Part shown: piece by piece, positions 8,118-16,846 of the stretch | How positions within the stretch are numbered: the first letter of the stretch is position 1 | Layout: the number at the start of each line of letters is the position of its first letter | Origin: Paludibacteraceae bacterium | Lineage (GTDB): Bacteria > Bacteroidota > Bacteroidia > Bacteroidales > Paludibacteraceae | Direction: 5' to 3' | Assembly (NCBI GenBank): GCA_017938155.1 | Contig: JAGBCD010000038.1 | Coordinates: forward strand, 61,504-125,503 | Length of the DNA: 64,000 bases | The notes under the pieces: model-generated | The model's database searches: none | The model's input: the letters and a program-made list of their open reading frames with translations, nothing else | What the model was told of the DNA's origin: nothing | Translations under genes and position numbers: made by a program

Positions 8118-9776
8118 CTAACAGAATCCAATTCGTCGCGAATTGCTACTACTGAAGAGTTCTGTCTTGCAAGCTTCGAGTATAGAATCCATTTTCACTT
8201 TGTCATCTCCCGATAGTACCGCATTAACGATCTGTTTCCGTGCAATATTCTCAATCTGTCCTCCACTAAATGAATATTGTTTGGCAAGTTCATAAGCTTC
8301 TTTTTCAGAAATCTCCGGCAACATACTATGCCATATATGCTGACTTTCATTTGGTGTTGGCTTCGGGAACTCAATCTTATAGAGGAAGCGGCGTTCAAAT
8401 GCAGTATCCAAGTTGCCGGTGAGATTAGTAGTCGCAATCATTATACCATCCAACGTCTCCATTTCCTGTAAGATGATGTTCTGCATAGCGTTCTCCATCT
8501 TATCTACACTATCTTCTGCTCCTTCTTTGCGTTTACATAGGATAGCATCAGCCTCGTTGAATAGCAAGATCGGCGCTAGTTCTGCCTTTTTACAGCTGTT
8601 ACGGTATCTCTCAAAAATAGCTTTGGTGTTCTTCTCTGTATCTCCCACCCATTTGCTCCGTAAGTTAGGCACATCCACAATCATTATGCCTCTACCTGTC
8701 TTACGTGCCAGTTGCAGAACCGATTCTGTTTTTCCTGTTCCCGGAGCGCCGTAGAAGATACATGCAAAACCACGTCTCATCCCATGTTTCGTTAAGTTTT
8801 CTTGCACAACAGAAAAACGTTCTGATTGCAATAACGTCTCCAATTGTTCTACTTGTTTAGTAACAGACGGATTGAAGAATAACTTCTTCGGTGTGATTGA
8901 ATCTGGATTTTTGATATTTTTGTCTTCCTTTACGGCTCCACTCGTATCTATGTCTACTAAAAAACGCTCCTTGGCTGTATTGGACAGTTTCCACGCATCT
9001 ATCTCCGTTTGACCATTACTATCACTATAATCCACCAATCCCGCTTCTTGTAAAGGGTGCGTTCCGCTTTCCAATAAGCGTGCATGGGTACGCATCTGCC
9101 ACCGCTGTTCAAACACATCCTCTATATCACTTTTGATAATATGTTCATCATGGTTTTGTATATATAAGTTCGTCATTGCTGCGAATACCAACATATCCTC
9201 GAAGTCTGTAATCTTTGCCATTTCACTCGCGATAATAAGGTGTGGATTTTCATTTATCAATTGCAATAGAGCCGTTCGGAAATTTTCATACGATATTCGA
9301 TCCCGGTCTTTTTTCTCCATCAATACGCTTAAATCCCCTATCCATTGTTCAAGTGTTAGATTTTTATAATCCTTTGGCGTATATACCCTATTTTCACGAA
9401 CAGCCTCAATCGCCTCATTTGGAATAGAATAAAATACATCGCCATCTGAATCCTTAAATTGAGACACATATTGAAACTTCATTAATTCTTCAACCGCTGG
9501 CCAATACGTAAGAATCTTAATTTGATTGCAATCATAAAAATAAGCAAGATCTTTGATACGTATTCGAGAATCAGAGAGGTCATCGAAAAATGCAGAGAAG
9601 AGCATCGCAGCATCATCAGAAACATTGATTCGTCTGGCAAAAGTCTGAATATACGGCAAGGCAGCTGTGATACTTGCTTCTGATAGTTTTTTCTTTTTCA
9701 TAGCACTGATAATTCCATCTAGCAACTTCACCTGCGTGAATTTTTCTAAATCCTGGGGCATTGTTTTCGTTTTCAT
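8118..9776 (-). CDS. AAA+ ATPase of the island
   Basis: A 552-residue soluble protein. The N-terminal 300 residues are helical and unrecognised. The C-terminal AAA+ module has Walker A GAPGTGKTE (about residues 342-350), a Walker B-like ILLFNEADAIL, sensor-1-like ATTNLTGNLD and an arginine-finger segment FERRFLYKIEFP. Walker B has Asn where Asp is usual (FNEAD), while the catalytic Glu remains. I chose ATG 9776 because the longer TTG start at 9812 would lie inside the -7 promoter element. It is divergent from the WYL operon and its promoter shares that operon's box, so it probably belongs to the same system as an ATP-driven remodeller or translocator. It lacks any nuclease motif I can see. 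Confidence 0.85.
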   Translation of the reverse strand: MKTKTMPQDLEKFTQVKLLDGIISAMKKKKLSEASITAALPYIQTFARRINVSDDAAMLFSAFFDDLSDSRIRIKDLAYFYDCNQIKILTYWPAVEELMKFQYVSQFKDSDGDVFYSIPNEAIEAVRENRVYTPKDYKNLTLEQWIGDLSVLMEKKDRDRISYENFRTALLQLINENPHLIIASEMAKITDFEDMLVFAAMTNLYIQNHDEHIIKSDIEDVFEQRWQMRTHARLLESGTHPLQEAGLVDYSDSNGQTEIDAWKLSNTAKERFLVDIDTSGAVKEDKNIKNPDSITPKKLFFNPSVTKQVEQLETLLQSERFSVVQENLTKHGMRRGFACIFYGAPGTGKTESVLQLARKTGRGIMIVDVPNLRSKWVGDTEKNTKAIFERYRNSCKKAELAPILLFNEADAILCKRKEGAEDSVDKMENAMQNIILQEMETLDGIMIATTNLTGNLDTAFERRFLYKIEFPKPTPNESQHIWHSMLPEISEKEAYELAKQYSFSGGQIENIARKQIVNAVLSGDDKVKMDSILEACKTELFSSSNSRRIGFC

Positions 9777-9801
9777 AAGTCCATTTTTTTGAAATTCGCT
9801 G

Positions 9802-9832
9802 CAAAGGTACAATATACGGCTCCCACGAAACG
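9802..9832 (-). promoter_or_regulatory. Island promoter A (AAA gene) with shared GTGGGAG box
   Basis: Read on the minus strand: CGTTTCGTGGGAG (plus 9820-9832), 10 nt, TACCTTTG (plus 9802-9809), then CA. The same spacing and box occur at 9941-9971 and 16776-16806. Here the box is also half of an inverted repeat, CTCCC - 7 nt - GGGAG, which could be an operator for a dimeric regulator. Confidence 0.75.
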
Positions 9833-9899
9833 GGAGACATCATTTTTTTATTTTTTTTGTTACAATTTCCACATTTTAGAGTACATTTACCTCTAAAAA

Positions 9900-9930
9900 T
9901 TTGTTCAAGTCATTTTTTTTACTAATTTTG
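9900..9930 (+). promoter_or_regulatory. Upstream canonical promoter of the WYL operon
   Basis: TTTG (9900-9903), 19 nt, TAATTTTG (9923-9930): an ideal Bacteroidetes promoter pointing into the WYL operon. It lies just upstream of the boxed promoter at 9941-9971, so the operon appears to have two tandem promoters, one without the box. Confidence 0.65.
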
Positions 9931-9940
9931 CAAGCGTATT

Positions 9941-9971
9941 CATTTTGTGGGAGTACAAAGCCGTAATTTTG
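9941..9971 (+). promoter_or_regulatory. Island promoter B (WYL operon) with shared GTGGGAG box
   Basis: CATTTTGTGGGAG (9941-9953), 10 nt, TAATTTTG (9964-9971), then CA. It is nearly the same as the promoter at 16776-16806. The TTTG of the box is only 16 nt from the -7 element, shorter than the usual 19-21 nt, which argues that the box is a regulator site rather than an ordinary -33 element. Confidence 0.75.
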
Positions 9972-9991
9972 CAACCGAAAATTTAACACGC

Positions 9992-10906
9992 ATGAATAAA
10001 AAATCATCAACAGCTTATCTTTTTGAGTGCTATATCTGGTTGGTAAACACTATCGCACGTGGTCCTATATCTCGCGCGGATATAGATGACAAGTGGGCGC
10101 GATCTTCTGTGAATGACTACAAAAAGGATTCTATTCCGGAAAGTACGTTTCATCGTTGGCGTGAAACAGTACAGTTACTTTTCGATATTACTATTAAGTG
10201 CAATACGCATGGCGAGTATTACATTGAGGAGGCTGCGAGCTTACGCGACACAGACATGCGCACACGCATGTTAAACCTTATGTCTGTTAATAGTCTTCTT
10301 AAAGACAGCAAAGGTTTACGCGACCAGATTCTATATGAACCTGTTCCTTCCGGGGATAAATTCCTATCACCTATCATTGAAGCATTACGAGATAGATGCG
10401 CTATTATGTTGACGTATCAAAGTTTCAGCAAAACGCAACCTACTACATTTGAGGTTGAACCATATTGCCTCAAAATGTTTAAACAGCGTTGGTATATGTT
10501 GGCTTTATCTACAGGGATAGACGAAATACGTGTTTATTCTCTTGACCGTATCCATGCCATTGAGCCGACTTCGCGCAAATATAAGTTACCGAAAGGTTTT
10601 GATGCCGAACTATATTTTAGAAATACTTATGGCGTTAGCGGTATGGAGTGTGATCCGCAACTAGTAGAAATACGCATTGAGGCATATCAGGCTAATTATC
10701 TACGCACCTTACCGATTCACTCTTCGCAAGAAGAAATTGAGAAGAACGATGATTATTCTGTGTTCCGGTATAATATTGTTCCTACATTTGAGTTTATGCA
10801 AGAACTACGGAAACAAGGCTCTACTTTGGAAGTCCTCAGTCCTAAGTGGCTAAGAGACGAGTTTACTCAGGAGGCGGTTAACTTATATGGAATATATAAA
10901 GGTTAA
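9992..10906 (+). CDS. WYL-domain transcriptional regulator
   Basis: A 304-residue regulator with an N-terminal winged-helix-like part (about residues 5-90), a central WYL domain with the strand VEPYCLKMFKQRWYMLALS and EIRVYSLDRIHAIEPTSRKY, and a C-terminal WCX-like extension. WYL proteins such as BrxR and CapW control defence operons by binding operators in their promoters; this one resembles that layout. I chose ATG 9992 because the longer GTG start (9947) lies within the promoter box. It is the first gene of the island's plus-strand operon; the exonuclease gene follows after 6 nt. It is the best candidate to bind the shared TTTYGTGRGAG box. Confidence 0.9.
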   Translation: MNKKSSTAYLFECYIWLVNTIARGPISRADIDDKWARSSVNDYKKDSIPESTFHRWRETVQLLFDITIKCNTHGEYYIEEAASLRDTDMRTRMLNLMSVNSLLKDSKGLRDQILYEPVPSGDKFLSPIIEALRDRCAIMLTYQSFSKTQPTTFEVEPYCLKMFKQRWYMLALSTGIDEIRVYSLDRIHAIEPTSRKYKLPKGFDAELYFRNTYGVSGMECDPQLVEIRIEAYQANYLRTLPIHSSQEEIEKNDDYSVFRYNIVPTFEFMQELRKQGSTLEVLSPKWLRDEFTQEAVNLYGIYKG

Positions 10907-10912
10907 GTAGGA

Positions 10913-11467
10913 ATGAAAGATTTTGCAGCAATAGATTTTGAAACAGCTAATGGCCAACATTCCAGTATTTGTTCTGTGGGTCTTGTGGTCGTCCGGAATG
11001 GCGAAATAGTGGATACCTATTATTCACTTGTAAAGCCAACACCAAACTACTATGCCTGGTTCTGCCAAGAAGTGCATGGATTAGATCGTTGTGACACCGA
11101 CAAAGCTCCTGTCTTTTCAAAGGTTTGGGCTGAGATTGAGAATCTGCTTGCACGCGACTTTCAAGATCAATTCTCGGATTCAGACGAACCACTATGCGAC
11201 AAGCTATCCAACTCAGTTATTCTTGTTGCACACAATGCCCGGTTTGATCAATCGTGCTTGAATGCTGCATTTTCGACTTACGGCATCCATGATCGTTATT
11301 ACACCTTCTTGGATACGCTGGCTCAATCGCGTCGTCATTTTGGGAATGCCCTCCCGAACCACCAACTACAAACTATAGCAGCAGCTTGTGGTTATGACTT
11401 AAAGAATCACCACCATGCACTTGCTGATGCAGAGGCGTGCGCATGGATAGCAAGAGAAATATTGTAA
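10913..11467 (+). CDS. DEDDh 3'-5' exonuclease (DnaQ-like)
   Basis: A 184-residue stand-alone exonuclease domain. The four acidic metal ligands and the general-base His are visible: DFET near residue 8 (Asp, Glu), VAHNARFDQS (Asp), and HHHALADAEACA (His and Asp). The family degrades DNA or RNA from the 3' end. No polymerase or helicase is fused to it. It sits 6 nt after the WYL gene and 16 nt before the first DUF262 gene, so it is part of the operon. As a DnaQ-like proofreading subunit it would be out of place; a nuclease effector or processing role in the island is more likely. Confidence 0.9.
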   Translation: MKDFAAIDFETANGQHSSICSVGLVVVRNGEIVDTYYSLVKPTPNYYAWFCQEVHGLDRCDTDKAPVFSKVWAEIENLLARDFQDQFSDSDEPLCDKLSNSVILVAHNARFDQSCLNAAFSTYGIHDRYYTFLDTLAQSRRHFGNALPNHQLQTIAAACGYDLKNHHHALADAEACAWIAREIL

Positions 11468-11483
11468 AAGAAAAATTAGTTAT

Positions 11484-13379
11484 ATGGAAGACAATAAAAT
11501 ATACACCCTTACAGTGAGTGAAATCTCAGGTAAAAAATTCTTCATTCCTGCATATCAGAGAGGATATAGATGGACTGAGCAACAGGTTTTGGATTTGCTT
11601 AATGATGTGAATGAATTTAAAACCGGTGGTGACAATGCATGGTATTGCTTGCAGCCATTAGTTGTCCGGTTAATGAATCCTGAAGACAAAAGACTAGTAC
11701 TAGAAAATGACAAAAGTGAATGGTATGAAGTCATTGATGGACAGCAACGATTAACTACTACATTTTTGATTATACATTATTTCAATGAAATGTATAATGG
11801 AAAAAAGAAAAAGGAGCTTCCATATATAAAATATGAGACAAGAACACATAGTTATGATTATTTGAAGTCATTGGAAATAAGTGAGACAGGGGATGTCTTG
11901 TACGAAAACAAGCTACCAGATAGTATAGATTTTTATTATATGAAACTGGCTTACAAGGCTATTGATAAATGGGTAGACAGTCATCCGGATTTTGATGAAA
12001 ATGAATTCCAAACAAAATTTATAAGGAAGACAAGCTTTATATGGTATGAATCTGTTGAAGAAGATCCTATCAAAGTGTTCACGCGCTTAAACATTGGAAA
12101 AATTTCCTTAACCAATGCTGAACTTATTAAAGCATTGTTCTTGAACCGTTCAAATTTTAGATCTGAAGATGATAATCATTTGATATTACGCCAACAAGAA
12201 ATAGCAAGTGAGTGGGATGCCATAGAATATTCATTACAAAAAGATGAGTTCTGGCTTTTCCTTAATTCACCGGGTTATCATCGTCCCACAAGAATTGATT
12301 TTATTTTTGAATTAATATGCAATCAAAACAAATTGCAATTATCGTTAGAGAAACTTAAGTTGATAGGTACTGATGATTATAGAACATTCCGATATTTTTA
12401 TGAGTATTTTAAGTCTGGCGATGCCAGTATTGAAGAATGCTGGAAAGAAATAAAAAACTATTTCCAAGTCTTCAAGGAATGGTATGACGATGTAGAACTA
12501 TATCACTATGTAGGGTATTTGGTAGAATATAAATATAAAATAGCTGACATTGTAAATGCATGGGAAAAATCTGAAGATAAGTCTGCATTTATCAAAAAAC
12601 TTAAAGAAAAGATTAGAGATATTATTTTGAACAGTTATCCCAAGGGGATTCAAACGCTAAAAGACGCGATGAATTTCCAATTTAAGGAGGACGGTAGCGA
12701 TAAGGGGAGGTGCAAACCCATATTATTATTCCATAATATCCAAACAATCATTAATCAAAACAAGACGAAAGAAGATAATGAAAAATATCAAATAGGTGTA
12801 TTTTATAAGTTCCCATTCCATTTGTATAAGATTGAGAATTGGGATGTTGAACATATAAACTCTAATACGACGAATCCAGAGGAAGGAGAAGACACACAAA
12901 AAGAATGGTTGTTTAATATTTACTTAGGAGTAAATGATGAGATTCAAGCACTTATTAAAAACTATTTTGAAGAAGATGATGTTGATGTAAAAAACACATT
13001 GTTTGAACAAATACAACAAATATATCCTTCACAAGTTGAGTGGTCTGATCAGGAGAAGAATAGAATCTGGAATTATACACTTTTGGACTCGTCTACTAAT
13101 AGAAGTTATGGAAATTCAATTTTCTCAGGAAAACGACGTGTAATCATAGGAAAGGATAAGGGAAAATTAATTCCAATTCCGAAATGGTCAAAAAACAAGG
13201 CTTTTGTGCTGGATACTGAAGAAAAAGAAGCGACATCATCTTTTATTCCCCAATGTACAAAACAAGTATTTATGAAATACTATTCATCTATCTTTAGTGA
13301 TCCTAATTACTGGACTAAGGAAGACGCATTGGGGTATAAGAACGATATCTTAGGTTGTATTAAAACATTGGAGGATTAA
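11484..13379 (+). CDS. DUF262 protein with C-terminal HNH-like region (GmrSD/type IV restriction-like)
   Basis: A 631-residue protein. The N-terminal DUF262 (ParB-like NTPase) domain has IPAYQRGYRW (residues 21-30) and IDGQQRLTT (84-92), motifs that bind and hydrolyse nucleotide in GmrS. Further in, TRLNIGKISLTNAEL matches the domain's conserved FxRxNxxG-like strand. The C-terminal part carries WDVEHINSNTT (about residue 455) and NYTLLDSSTNRSYGNSIFSGKR (about 530-550), which fit the His and Asn segments of a DUF1524/HNH nuclease. Family members cleave modified phage DNA. The sequence is clearly AT-rich. The second DUF262 gene begins 2 nt after its stop, so the two products are probably made in fixed ratio. 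Confidence 0.88.
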   Translation: MEDNKIYTLTVSEISGKKFFIPAYQRGYRWTEQQVLDLLNDVNEFKTGGDNAWYCLQPLVVRLMNPEDKRLVLENDKSEWYEVIDGQQRLTTTFLIIHYFNEMYNGKKKKELPYIKYETRTHSYDYLKSLEISETGDVLYENKLPDSIDFYYMKLAYKAIDKWVDSHPDFDENEFQTKFIRKTSFIWYESVEEDPIKVFTRLNIGKISLTNAELIKALFLNRSNFRSEDDNHLILRQQEIASEWDAIEYSLQKDEFWLFLNSPGYHRPTRIDFIFELICNQNKLQLSLEKLKLIGTDDYRTFRYFYEYFKSGDASIEECWKEIKNYFQVFKEWYDDVELYHYVGYLVEYKYKIADIVNAWEKSEDKSAFIKKLKEKIRDIILNSYPKGIQTLKDAMNFQFKEDGSDKGRCKPILLFHNIQTIINQNKTKEDNEKYQIGVFYKFPFHLYKIENWDVEHINSNTTNPEEGEDTQKEWLFNIYLGVNDEIQALIKNYFEEDDVDVKNTLFEQIQQIYPSQVEWSDQEKNRIWNYTLLDSSTNRSYGNSIFSGKRRVIIGKDKGKLIPIPKWSKNKAFVLDTEEKEATSSFIPQCTKQVFMKYYSSIFSDPNYWTKEDALGYKNDILGCIKTLED

Positions 13380-13381
13380 TC

Positions 13382-15832
13382 ATGGATACCAATAACACAA
13401 CGGTTAAATCAACATTCTGGGATTTTATAAAGCAATATAAAATTGAAATTCCTATCATTCAACGCGACTACGCTCAAGGACGGCTTGGCAAGGAGAATTT
13501 GAGAAAAGGTTTTTTATCCGATTTAAAAAAAGCTCTTGACAATCCCCAAAACGAAATGAAATTGGATTTCGTTTATGGTTCAACGGATAATGATACTTTA
13601 TTTCCTTTGGATGGTCAGCAACGATTAACCACACTTTGGCTACTTCATTGGTATATTGCTTTGCGCGCCGATTGTTTGACACAAGAAAATTGTCAGATAT
13701 TCAAGAAATTTTCATATGAGACACGCATCTCTTCCCGTGAGTTCTGTCAGAATCTATGTGAATACGAATATTTTAAACAGTTTGATGGTAATGATATAGT
13801 GAGTTATATTAAACGTCAAACCTGGTTTTATTCAGTATGGAAGCAAGATCCTACAATTCAATCCATGCTTCGCATGTTAGGGGGAACGAATATACACAAT
13901 AAAAAGGGCGAAGACATTGTAGATGGTTTGGAAGAGATCTTTTCCGATACAGAAGAACGCGAATTCAAAGAGTATTGGAACATCTTAACAACTACTATTT
14001 GTCCTATTGTTTTCTATCATTTGCCTCTTGATAATTTTGGACTTTCTGATGATTTGTATATTAAGATGAATGCACGAGGAAAACAATTAACAAGTTTTGA
14101 GAATTTCAAAGCGGATTTAATTGGATACATCCGACACCAAGCCTATAATGAGAATCTATCAGAAGAGGTACACGTTAAATGGGAAAGATTGCTTGATCCT
14201 GCAATTGGTATTCCTATTAAAATGGATACTACATGGACAGATTTGTTCTGGAATAATAGATCAAAAGGCATTAAACAGGCTGATGGAAACATTATCTTAA
14301 CTGATCAAATAGATGAAATTTATTATGCATTCTTAAATCGTTTCTTCTGGAATGAACTATTTAATGCCAAGGATGCAGAAAATAAGTACATTCTCACGCT
14401 AAATGGTAGAGAAAGAGAAAATAGTTCTTACTTCTTCTTAAATGATGAAAAAAATGATAAAGGTTATGATGAAAAGATAGCTTATCAAGGCTTGGATGTA
14501 TATAAGTATTTCAACGGAGAAATTCCATTAGAATGCTTTGAGAAGTTAATGCGCATATTGGATAATTTACATAATTTCAAAGGTAACATTCCGATTTGTT
14601 CCTGGAATAATTCATTTAAGTTTGTCCCAGAATACGAAAATGTCAAGGATGAAAATGGCATAGAAAGAGAAGAGAATATTAAAATCATTAATAACTCATC
14701 GGATTCTATTCTAAAAGTCACTACATTAACCCAAATTCATAGGATTACCTTCTTCGGTTTATGTAAATATTTTAACGAAGATGCTGGAGATGAAATTTCT
14801 CTAAAACGGTGGATGAGAGTGGTATGGAATTTAATATCGGGAGAAGCATCAGATGGTCGTCCGCAAATCAGAAGTACAGATGCTATGCGGAGTGCTATTG
14901 AGATAATAGATAAATTGGATAGCCATAACGTATACGAGAGTTTGAATGAAGATAAAGCAATGATTCTCTCAAAAGGGAATAGGTTATCAGATATTGAGCA
15001 AAGATATAAAGAAGAAGTTGAAAAAGCGAAAAAGATTCTTGAAGCAAGAATAGATAATAGATCATGGGAAAATGATATCATTATTGCTGAAAATGAAGCG
15101 TTCTTTAAAGGAGCTATTCGGTTCTTGTTTACCGATGAAAATGGCACATATAACTGGAGCGATTTTGATATAAAAGCCGCAAATGCCAAGTGCTATTTTG
15201 ATAGAGATGGTGTCAGAAAGGATTATTCGCCAATACTTATGCGTAGGCTAATCTCATATTATGATGATTGGGGTATGTTTTTTAATATAACATATGATTC
15301 CACAAAAGAAACATGGCTAAAAATGTTATTAGAAGACAAGTGGAAGAAACCGATTCATAAATTACTTTTCGATAATAGTCAAAATGATTTGGTGGCCTTT
15401 CAGTCTCCTCTGGCAGACTCCCACCAGAAAAGAATCCATGAAGAAATGGTCCAATCAAACATTCTGCAATATATAGAAAAGGGATGTTTCTTGAACGATC
15501 GAACCACATATCAGATTTTATATCCTTATAACGCACATGCAGAATGGAAAAAATATATCATAGGCTCAAACAGAAATCCTATTTTGTCGTCCCTTTGTGA
15601 CAGCAAGACAATATCAACTAAACAACGATTAAATAAAACATGTAATTTCTTTTGGGGATGGGATGTCACTTTTAAATATAGCGAAAAAGATTTTATTTGG
15701 ACATGGAACAACAAGCTAGTCACTTACTTTAATGATAAAAGGATAGAACGAGAACTTAGTCAAGAAGAATCAATAGAGTCGATCCAATCAAAATTAGAAG
15801 ATATAATAAAAGAGATTGTAGCTATTGAATAA
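13382..15832 (+). CDS. Large DUF262 protein without a visible HNH motif
   Basis: An 816-residue protein. DUF262 motifs are IPIIQRDYAQGR (residues 23-34) and LDGQQRLTTLWLLHW (76-90), followed by LYIKMNARGKQLTSFENFKADL, the conserved central segment. The remaining 550 residues are AT-rich and unrecognised. I see no DUF1524-type His-Asn pair, so this may be the NTP-dependent sensor partner of the HNH-bearing protein encoded just upstream. One 60-base line, 14641-14700, has 17 G/C, well below the window's housekeeping genes, which suggests horizontal transfer. Tandem DUF262 pairs occur in defence islands, but I cannot match this pair to a named system. Confidence 0.85.
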   Translation: MDTNNTTVKSTFWDFIKQYKIEIPIIQRDYAQGRLGKENLRKGFLSDLKKALDNPQNEMKLDFVYGSTDNDTLFPLDGQQRLTTLWLLHWYIALRADCLTQENCQIFKKFSYETRISSREFCQNLCEYEYFKQFDGNDIVSYIKRQTWFYSVWKQDPTIQSMLRMLGGTNIHNKKGEDIVDGLEEIFSDTEEREFKEYWNILTTTICPIVFYHLPLDNFGLSDDLYIKMNARGKQLTSFENFKADLIGYIRHQAYNENLSEEVHVKWERLLDPAIGIPIKMDTTWTDLFWNNRSKGIKQADGNIILTDQIDEIYYAFLNRFFWNELFNAKDAENKYILTLNGRERENSSYFFLNDEKNDKGYDEKIAYQGLDVYKYFNGEIPLECFEKLMRILDNLHNFKGNIPICSWNNSFKFVPEYENVKDENGIEREENIKIINNSSDSILKVTTLTQIHRITFFGLCKYFNEDAGDEISLKRWMRVVWNLISGEASDGRPQIRSTDAMRSAIEIIDKLDSHNVYESLNEDKAMILSKGNRLSDIEQRYKEEVEKAKKILEARIDNRSWENDIIIAENEAFFKGAIRFLFTDENGTYNWSDFDIKAANAKCYFDRDGVRKDYSPILMRRLISYYDDWGMFFNITYDSTKETWLKMLLEDKWKKPIHKLLFDNSQNDLVAFQSPLADSHQKRIHEEMVQSNILQYIEKGCFLNDRTTYQILYPYNAHAEWKKYIIGSNRNPILSSLCDSKTISTKQRLNKTCNFFWGWDVTFKYSEKDFIWTWNNKLVTYFNDKRIERELSQEESIESIQSKLEDIIKEIVAIE

Positions 15833-15849
15833 AAAGCAGCTACTCTTCT

Positions 15850-16365
15850 ATGATACAATACATAGCCGACATAGACCACTATTCTCAAGTCATAGCACAG
15901 ATTCCCAAGGTTAAGCGCCTACTTTGGATTGCGACTGCGGATTTGAAGGATTTGTATATTGAAAAGAAGGACAAATCTATTGTCCCACTTCTTCAAGTTC
16001 TTAATGACTTGGTGAAAAAAGGTGTTGAGGTGCGGCTCCTTCATGCCAAAGAGCCAGGACAACCATTCAGGGAAGACTTCGACAAATATCCAGCTTTATG
16101 GGGAGGCATGGAGCGTCACCTATGTTCGCGTGTACACATGAAGCTAGTCGTAATGGATAGCGAATTGGTGTATATCGGTTCCGCAAATCTTACTGGAGCC
16201 GGCATGGGCTTGAAATCATCTGTTAATCGCAATTTTGAAGCCGGTATATTAACTGATGAACCGGGATTTATTGATTCTGCTATGAGCCACTTCGATTCGG
16301 TATGGGAAGGCACTCATTGCAAGAAGTGTGGACGCAAAGAGTTTTGTGGAGATAGAATAAAATAA
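15850..16365 (+). CDS. Phospholipase D-like protein, one HKD motif, Cys-rich tail
   Basis: A 171-residue protein with one HKD motif: HMKLVVMD (His96, Lys98, Asp103) followed by YIGSANLTGAGMG. Single-HKD proteins of this size (Nuc/BfiI type) dimerise to form a nuclease active site; others are DNA-repair or defence effectors. The C-terminus HCKKCGRKEFCGDR has three Cys (157, 160, 166) and a His that might bind zinc. No signal peptide, so it is cytoplasmic, unlike secreted Nuc. It follows the second DUF262 gene by 17 nt and precedes a small unknown gene by 17 nt, so it belongs to the operon. Confidence 0.87.
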   Translation: MIQYIADIDHYSQVIAQIPKVKRLLWIATADLKDLYIEKKDKSIVPLLQVLNDLVKKGVEVRLLHAKEPGQPFREDFDKYPALWGGMERHLCSRVHMKLVVMDSELVYIGSANLTGAGMGLKSSVNRNFEAGILTDEPGFIDSAMSHFDSVWEGTHCKKCGRKEFCGDRIK

Positions 16366-16382
16366 TCTAAAACATAATTGAT

Positions 16383-16721
16383 ATGGAAGATGCATTTGAT
16401 TACGTTGTAAACGAAGTGGCAAAAATCGCTTTGAAAAAGCTCAATATGGATGAAAACGACTCTGGTAACGTATTCCTTATGGGGCATATTCTGGTTGGGC
16501 TTTGTGGCTCAGATAGTGATGAAATCATCGCAGCAAGATCTCTTGGCTATCTTATGATGTCCGGACGTTATCTACAGGAAGAAGAAGTCAAGAAGATGGT
16601 AGCCGAAACAAAAGAGAAATGTGGTATGCAGGTATTTGGTCTTCAGATGGCATATAATATCATCGAAGAATATGGCTGCTCCGGCATTGAAGCCCTAGCA
16701 CAGATACATCAATTTTTGTAA
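16383..16721 (+). CDS. Unknown 112-aa helical protein, last gene of the WYL operon
   Basis: Not recognised. A soluble, acidic, mostly helical protein: starts MEDAFDYVVNEVAKIALKKL, has a Gly-rich centre FLMGHILVGLCGSDSDEII, and ends EALAQIHQFL. No signal peptide, membrane segment or catalytic motif. The start is preceded by a purine-poor but A-rich leader. It ends the first plus-strand unit of the island: after it comes a 125-nt gap that contains the next boxed promoter. Confidence 0.75.
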   Translation: MEDAFDYVVNEVAKIALKKLNMDENDSGNVFLMGHILVGLCGSDSDEIIAARSLGYLMMSGRYLQEEEVKKMVAETKEKCGMQVFGLQMAYNIIEEYGCSGIEALAQIHQFL

Positions 16722-16775
16722 TACGTAATACTATTGGATAAAAGTAGATAAAATTCAAAAAAAATCATCAGCCTC

Positions 16776-16806
16776 CATTTTGTGAGAGTATAAAGCATTA
16801 ATTTTG
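16776..16806 (+). promoter_or_regulatory. Island promoter C with shared GTGAGAG box
   Basis: CATTTTGTGAGAG (16776-16788), 10 nt, TAATTTTG (16799-16806), then CA. It matches the WYL operon promoter (9941-9971) at 12 of 13 box positions and all 8 positions of the -7 element. It would drive the second plus-strand unit, 16847-19718. Confidence 0.75.
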
Positions 16807-16846
16807 CAGCGTGATTCAAAAGAGTCGCGCTGTAAATTTATATGTT

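Noticed and set aside
9947-9991. Upstream GTG start for the WYL gene
   Set aside because: It lies within the promoter box and upstream of the -7 element, so it would not be in the mRNA of that promoter. ATG 9992 fits.
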